Source of the DNA: a virus
Virus record (IMG/VR): IMGVR_UViG_3300044986_000039
Coordinates: 1-35,728 of that record
Strand: one strand, 5' to 3'
Length of the DNA: 35,728 bases
Below the pieces are notes generated by a model that saw only the letters and a list, made by a program, of their open reading frames with translations, made no database searches and was not told the origin of the DNA. The translations under genes and the position numbers were made by a program. Positions 31,731 through 35,728 of the stretch are shown in pieces. The stretch's first letter is position 1; each line of letters begins with the position of its first letter.

Positions 31731-32260
31731 GCTGCCCTCCCCAGGAACAGGATACGCAGGCGCTGCCAGAAGGTGTAGTGGGAGAAAGGCTGAGGAACCT
31801 CGACCTCGATGTACTGAATCCTGGGCTTGTTTGCCTCTTGAAGTTGCCGGATGAAATCCGCATTGAGTTCGTGCAGTTCGGCTTGTTCCGCTTTCAGTTG
31901 GTCGCGGTCAAGCTCCACCACCGGCGTGGTGGGCGCGGGGGCTTTCTTCGCATACTTGCCACTCTTGACGTACTTGCGCTTGACTGCGCCTGCAACGATC
32001 TCTTTCCTGCGCTCGTACTTGGCGCGGTTCTTTGTCTTCGCCGCCTTCACGCGGTCGTAGTTCTGCACGCCGTAGACGTACTGCGGCTTGCACCCAAGTT
32101 GTTCAGCAATATCCTTGGGCTTCATGCCGCTGGCCAACAACTCACGAATGACTGTGGCCTTGCTGACAACAAGAGGGATGGTGGGTACAACCGGTTGAAT
32201 GGGTTCAATCGGCGTGTTAGATGTAACGGTCAAAATGGTGGTTAGCTTTCTTTTAGCCAT
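31727..32260 (-). CDS. helix-turn-helix DNA-binding protein with basic linker
   Basis: 177 residues from the ATG at 32260, placed by AGGAGAAAC. After a Pro/Ile-rich start, residues 35-68 contain a Hin-like HTH (ELLASGMKPKDIAEQLGC, then KPQYVYGVQNYDR). A basic stretch follows (KNRAKYERRKE; KRKYVKSGKYAKK), then a coiled-coil helix (DQLKAEQAELHELNADFI) and an aromatic, hydrophobic end (HYTFWQRLRILFLG). It probably binds DNA as a dimer. It is the first gene after a gap holding a candidate promoter, so it may govern its own operon. Confidence 0.75.
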   Translation of the reverse strand: MAKRKLTTILTVTSNTPIEPIQPVVPTIPLVVSKATVIRELLASGMKPKDIAEQLGCKPQYVYGVQNYDRVKAAKTKNRAKYERRKEIVAGAVKRKYVKSGKYAKKAPAPTTPVVELDRDQLKAEQAELHELNADFIRQLQEANKPRIQYIEVEVPQPFSHYTFWQRLRILFLGRAA

Positions 32261-32282
32261 GATGTTTCTCCTATTGAATTCA

Positions 32283-32335
32283 GACTCGGGTCTTTGCCCG
32301 AGTCCAAGTTTAGACAATGTAACGATGGGTTGCAA
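32283..32335 (-). promoter_or_regulatory. candidate promoter and 5' hairpin before the 177-residue gene
   Basis: On the - strand TTGCAA (32335-32330) and TAAACT (32312-32307) are 17 bases apart, each matching about four of six sigma70 consensus bases. Just downstream GACTCGGG (32283-32290) pairs with CCCGAGTC (32297-32304), an 8-bp stem that would form at the 5' end of the message. The gap runs 32261-32341. Confidence 0.4.
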
Positions 32336-32341
32336 GCCCTA

Positions 32342-33475
32342 TCAGTGCGTCTGCGCTCCTTCAAACAAAGCATCCAGAATGTCCCGAGCAGGCTGGCCGT
32401 CATACAGCATCTCCTCTGCCCAGGCCAACACATCATCAGTCAGTCGGTTCTTGTTTATCTGACGCTTGGCAATCACCGGGTCTTCGGGGTAGGTGTGCTC
32501 AGCGATCAGGTTGATGAGCGTGTTGTGTCGTCCGTACATGGCGTCGTCGATTGCTTCCTGCAATTCAATCTCCAGGGTGTACTCGGGAATGAACTTGCCC
32601 TTGACTTCCTTGACGCCCGTGACATCAGGCATAGCACCCCAGTCGTAGTTGCCCCACTGTGCGCCTGTGTTCCAGCCCCAGTCGTCTGCATCCACCGCGC
32701 TTGGGTCGCGCTCGGTGGGCAGGTTGTCCCAGTTGATCTGAACAACTGCATCGGCCAGCATCTGTAGATACACCACGTCAATAGATTCCTTATCGCCATG
32801 CGCACCGTCATAGCCAATACTGATGTTGGTGCACTCTGAAATCAGACCAGTGAACTCTGCGGTATCGGTATAAACACCTGTGTTGTCTGGTGCGAGGAAC
32901 AGCGCGTCATCTGATGCAGTGTTGAGTGCCAACGAAAGCGCCAGGGCAAACGCATCAGAGCAGCAGCGCCCACCGAACTGGTGCGTGATCACGCTGTCGA
33001 TACCCTTGCGGTCGAACGCAATGGCGCGGTCGAACTGCAGCAGCGTGGCGTCATCGAAGTCGGCCAGGAACTTCGCACCAATACCGCCGCACTCCTCGCC
33101 TTGGCTGAAGATGTAGTAGCCAGGGATACCGGAATGCATCAGGTGCATCAGCATCGCCACGCCTGCGCCGTCATCTGCACCCAAGCACTGATCCTTCATG
33201 CCTGCGCTCCACTTGGTGTCGGTCTTGTTTATCTTGTTGTCGCCACCCGTGCGGTGCACGGTGTCTACGTGAGCGATGAACAGGGTGCGGTGATTGACGT
33301 CGGTGCGGGCATCGACATGCATATTGCCTGCGGCATCAATGCGGCACTCCAAATCCTCGGGCAGGTTTGCCATCAGCCACAGCAGCAACTCCGCAACCTG
33401 AGCGGAGCCGTGTGGGCGGCGCAGGGACAGCGCAGCGTCGAGGGTCTTGAAAAGCATGGTGTTGGTTTGTGTCAT
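32342..33475 (-). CDS. M20/M28-like zinc metallopeptidase
   Basis: 377 residues from the ATG at 33475, with AGGAGAAAC five bases upstream. The two-metal site of the M20/M28 clan is complete: LFIAHVDTVHR (H69, D71), CLGADDGAGVAM (D101 bridging), SQGEECGG (E127, E128), FDRKG (D155) and YDGAHGDKE (H226). The catalytic core ends near residue 245. A further 130 residues, rich in Asp/Glu/Trp and helices (EIELQEAIDDAMYGRH), have no family I recognise. Relatives are tripeptidase/aminopeptidase types such as PepT. Encoded in the early region, without a signal peptide, it should work in the host cytoplasm on peptides or a modified substrate. The target is unknown. Confidence 0.85.
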   Translation of the reverse strand: MTQTNTMLFKTLDAALSLRRPHGSAQVAELLLWLMANLPEDLECRIDAAGNMHVDARTDVNHRTLFIAHVDTVHRTGGDNKINKTDTKWSAGMKDQCLGADDGAGVAMLMHLMHSGIPGYYIFSQGEECGGIGAKFLADFDDATLLQFDRAIAFDRKGIDSVITHQFGGRCCSDAFALALSLALNTASDDALFLAPDNTGVYTDTAEFTGLISECTNISIGYDGAHGDKESIDVVYLQMLADAVVQINWDNLPTERDPSAVDADDWGWNTGAQWGNYDWGAMPDVTGVKEVKGKFIPEYTLEIELQEAIDDAMYGRHNTLINLIAEHTYPEDPVIAKRQINKNRLTDDVLAWAEEMLYDGQPARDILDALFEGAQTH

Positions 33476-33494
33476 GTTGTTTCTCCTGTGTTGG

Positions 33495-34826
33495 TCATTC
33501 ATCAGTGTTGGTTTCTTCAAGCGGCTCGGCCTTGGTCGCAATCAAGTCGGCGTCGTCGTCCTCGTGATACCACTCGCCTTCGATGTATATGCACTCATCG
33601 CGTAGGTCGTACTGGCCGTCGTGCCTATGCACGATGCGTCTGTCATGAATGGGATACCACTCGCCATCACGCTCGACATACACGCAGTCGTCGCGTTCTT
33701 GGTAATCACCATCGACGTCACATACGATGTTGTTGTCGTGCAGGTAATGCTCGTTGTAGTAGTTGCCGTTGACCTCGATGGCATAGCTGTTGTCGAAGTA
33801 GTACTCGTGACCGTTGCGTCCGTAGCCATACGTGAAGCAGTTGTCCGCGCAGTGCTGACAGATGCGAGTGTCCTCGTGATACCCAGCCCACTGCCCCTCG
33901 TCCTCGTGCATCGAAGCGCCGCAGTGCTCGCACTCCACCGAGCTTGCCTCGTCTGGCTCACCGCTGGTGTTGTTGCAAGTGAACTCGGCCTCGCTCTCCT
34001 CGACGATGTGGAGGAACCTGCCGCCGTCAAGCCCAATGCCTACGCGCACCCACTGCTCTTCACCATCGAGGTAGGGCGCGAGGAACGTCTCGTGGTAGCC
34101 GTTGCGGCGTCCGATGTAAGCGAAGCGTGAGCCGACCCAGCCGCTGTCCTTCTCGTAGCCCTGCGCCTTGAGCCACGCTTCGAGTTGCTCGTCGGCGTGG
34201 CTGTAGCCACCATTGCGGTCGCGCTTGTACGACCTGACGAACCGCTTGCCCTTGGCATCCTCGCAGCACAGGCAGCGACCGCAGATCACGCCGTCAGCCT
34301 CACGGCGCAGCGCCAAGTGCCAGCCGTACTTGGGATCGTAGACGCTGTACGGGTGGTTCTCGACAGTCTCATGCTCCCACGACATGCACGACTTGGGGCC
34401 GTGCTGCACGCCGTGCACGATGTCCTCGACTGTCCGAGCGAAGTACATGTCGGACTTCAGCGGTGAGTGCAGCGCCACGAGATCACGGACATAGTGATCA
34501 GGCAGCGTCGGGAAGTGGCGCATGATGTAGCGACCCATCGTGGTGAGCGCCACCCGGTCGGCCTCGCCTGCCCGCTCGTCACGGGTGTAGGCAATCTTGA
34601 ACGGGTCGGACTCGGCTGCGTGCGGCCACTCCAGCAGGAGCAAGTGCCAGTCAGCAGGGCGGCACAGGCGCATCGCAGCATCCACGATGGGGTGCATGTT
34701 GAAGGCGTGGCGTTGGCGATTGAACCAGCGGCGGTGCGAGCCGACGATCCATGACGCATCCCAGAACACGCTGCGCATCAGATGCTCGTTGTATTCATCA
34801 TCGAGCTTTGTCAAGTTGTAAGACAT
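33495..34826 (-). CDS. Cys/His-rich phage protein with C-terminal acidic aromatic repeats
   Basis: 443 residues from the ATG at 34826, with GGAGG 8 bases upstream. The N-terminal half is helical and rich in Trp and His (WDASWIVGSHRRWFNRQRHA). A cluster CGRCLCC (C182, C185, C187, C188) and a second CEHCG...CQHCADNC (C299, C302, C323, C326, C330) are likely zinc sites. From residue 350 to 425 a degenerate repeat of about 20 residues recurs: hydrophobic-x-G-[EDN]-[WY]-Y, then an acidic/His turn with D-D and a short 'CVY' or 'CIY' strand. The repeats may form a small beta solenoid. No enzyme motif is visible. It follows the terminator after the DUF932 gene. Confidence 0.7.
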   Translation of the reverse strand: MSYNLTKLDDEYNEHLMRSVFWDASWIVGSHRRWFNRQRHAFNMHPIVDAAMRLCRPADWHLLLLEWPHAAESDPFKIAYTRDERAGEADRVALTTMGRYIMRHFPTLPDHYVRDLVALHSPLKSDMYFARTVEDIVHGVQHGPKSCMSWEHETVENHPYSVYDPKYGWHLALRREADGVICGRCLCCEDAKGKRFVRSYKRDRNGGYSHADEQLEAWLKAQGYEKDSGWVGSRFAYIGRRNGYHETFLAPYLDGEEQWVRVGIGLDGGRFLHIVEESEAEFTCNNTSGEPDEASSVECEHCGASMHEDEGQWAGYHEDTRICQHCADNCFTYGYGRNGHEYYFDNSYAIEVNGNYYNEHYLHDNNIVCDVDGDYQERDDCVYVERDGEWYPIHDRRIVHRHDGQYDLRDECIYIEGEWYHEDDDADLIATKAEPLEETNTDE

Positions 34827-34849
34827 GATTGAAACCTCCAAATGGAAGG

Positions 34850-34874
34850 GAAAGAAAAGGGAGCCGAAGCTCCC
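34850..34874 (-). terminator. rho-independent terminator after the DUF932 gene
   Basis: Read on the - strand: GGGAGC (34874-34869), loop TTCG, GCTCCC (34864-34859), then TTTTCTTTC. A perfect 6-bp stem with a UUCG loop and a T-rich tail is a standard terminator. It lies 32 bases after the DUF932 stop and 24 bases before the next start codon. Confidence 0.85.
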
Positions 34875-34882
34875 CACGAATC

Positions 34883-34900
34883 GGGGAAGAAACCTTCCCC
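34883..34900 (-). terminator. second hairpin just after the DUF932 stop
   Basis: GGGGAAG (34883-34889) pairs with CTTCCCC (34894-34900) around a 4-base loop. It stands directly before the UUCG terminator, 6 bases after the stop. The two stems together form a tandem stop for transcription, or the first protects the 3' end. Confidence 0.6.
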
Positions 34901-34906
34901 AAACTT

Positions 34907-35728
34907 TTAGGCGGCAGCGAGTGCCAACTCCACCGCCCGGTTCTTCAGCGCGTCACCCGGCCCCCAGAGGGCTGATGCCTTGCGGTTCTCCTCGTTGTGT
35001 GCACGGATATGGTGGTCTGTGTACTCGGTGACTGCGTTGAGCCAGCCCCATGCAGTCTCTTGCGCTGTCTCAAGCATGGCACCCTTGGCTGCGCCGTTGA
35101 ACAACTCCATGACCCGGATGAAGCCACGCGACTCCTTGACTGCATCGGCATCCCTCGTGCCAGTGCGGAACAGGTGCACCGTCATGTCCTCGGCCAGGGT
35201 GCGGGACACCTTGATGCCCGACAACAGGCGTGCTGTTTCGAGGAATGCTTTGAACTCCTCGTTGGCGTTCTCCATCACGCCACGCACATCGTCAGGCTTG
35301 AACTCCGAGCGATGGGTCACCCGCACTGCAGCGACCGAACCACTGCGTGCCATGCGCAGCGTGTTGTCGCACACCGCACGAACGGCAGTCCACCTAGCCT
35401 CAGTTGCCAGCGATCCATCTGCACTGGTGGAGAGCAGGGCGTAGGGTGATACCTTGTCAGAGTACCCATCGACGCACACGCCATCGGCGATCTTGGCGGT
35501 GGCGAAGTACCGCTTGCCACCAAACAAAACCCCAGCACTTTCAATCGTCATGCCACCCGCCTGCGCCCAGTCACGGAAGAACTCCAGCACCTCACGGGGT
35601 TGAACGACTTTATAAGAATCACTGACCACGCCCAGGGCATCCTTGGTGTCGCTGCGAAACAGCACCACCTTGTCCTTGACGACCTTCATCTGGTCGGCGT
35701 TCTGTCCACGCTCGGTGGCGTAGCGGAC
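34907..35728 (-). CDS. DUF932 phage/plasmid protein (5' end outside window)
   Basis: At least 273 residues, open to the right edge; the ATG at 35689 is internal, since the frame continues upstream as VRYATERGQNADQ. Features of the DUF932 family are present: DTKDALGVVSDSYKVVQPRE, then LEFFRDW, the central TARW-like AVRAVCDNTLRMA and a helical C-terminus with AWGWLNAVTEYTDHH. The family is widespread on phages and plasmids, usually 300-400 residues, and its function is unsettled; roles in DNA replication or recombination are guessed from context. It lies upstream of two hairpins that end its transcript. Confidence 0.85.
   Translation of the reverse strand, partial: VRYATERGQNADQMKVVKDKVVLFRSDTKDALGVVSDSYKVVQPREVLEFFRDWAQAGGMTIESAGVLFGGKRYFATAKIADGVCVDGYSDKVSPYALLSTSADGSLATEARWTAVRAVCDNTLRMARSGSVAAVRVTHRSEFKPDDVRGVMENANEEFKAFLETARLLSGIKVSRTLAEDMTVHLFRTGTRDADAVKESRGFIRVMELFNGAAKGAMLETAQETAWGWLNAVTEYTDHHIRAHNEENRKASALWGPGDALKNRAVELALAAA

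Noticed and set aside
1-35728. tRNA genes, integrase/att sites, insertion sequences
   Set aside because: I scanned by eye for tRNA T-arm patterns, recombinase motifs and terminal repeats and saw none; a tRNAscan search would settle the tRNA point.

Overview
The window is one contiguous piece of a tailed double-stranded DNA phage (Caudoviricetes), cut at both ends. The signs are dense packing with ATGA stop/start overlaps, virion-type genes on one strand and a phage replication set on the other. No ribosomal, tRNA, integrase, terminase, portal, major capsid or lysis gene could be identified; terminase, portal and capsid genes probably lie left of base 1. Coding GC is high (hand-counted lines mostly 57-63%), and the Shine-Dalgarno sites are of the ordinary proteobacterial kind. 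The proteins recall those of phages from freshwater and soil proteobacteria, especially Betaproteobacteria, but the sequence does not prove a host.

Layout: two blocks converge near 18.0 kb. On the + strand (1-18022) lie late virion genes: a structural protein tail-end, a beta-rich surface-type protein, three alanine/glutamine/glycine-rich virion proteins with internal tandem repeats, and a 3312-residue polyvalent protein. The last carries an N-terminal hydrophobic region, long coiled coils, a zincin-like HEVGAH site, an ADP-ribosyltransferase-like domain and a C-terminal module typical of polyvalent phage proteins. It looks like an internal virion (ejection) protein.

On the - strand (35728 to 17883, read right to left) lie early/replication genes. 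From the right: a DUF932 protein (5' end outside the window) followed by a terminator; a Cys/His-rich protein with acidic repeats; an M20/M28-like metallopeptidase; a run of small DNA-binding and accessory proteins; a DGQHR/ParB-like protein; a coupled cassette of two tiny membrane proteins plus a secreted Rap1a-like protein; several small unknowns; winged-helix, zinc-ribbon and DUF3310 proteins. The replication core follows: VRR-NUC nuclease, family A DNA polymerase with 3'-5' exonuclease, a small zincin, a Cas4/RecB-like Fe-S nuclease, an HNH protein, an SNF2 helicase, a putative zinc-containing ssDNA-binding protein, an HTH protein and a primase-polymerase/ATPase fusion.

Eight - strand genes share the leader AGGAGAAAC just before the start codon, which supports their start sites and marks them as one translational class. 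Five small genes missed by length cut-offs or start choice are supported here: 30201-30320, 30317-30442, 31268-31420, 31378-31539 and the GTG-started gene at 17883-18176. The most interesting items are the giant polyvalent protein with a low-GC patch inside its ART domain, the membrane/Rap1a-like cassette, the staggered three-gene overlap at 28.4-28.9 kb, and the phage-encoded metallopeptidase.
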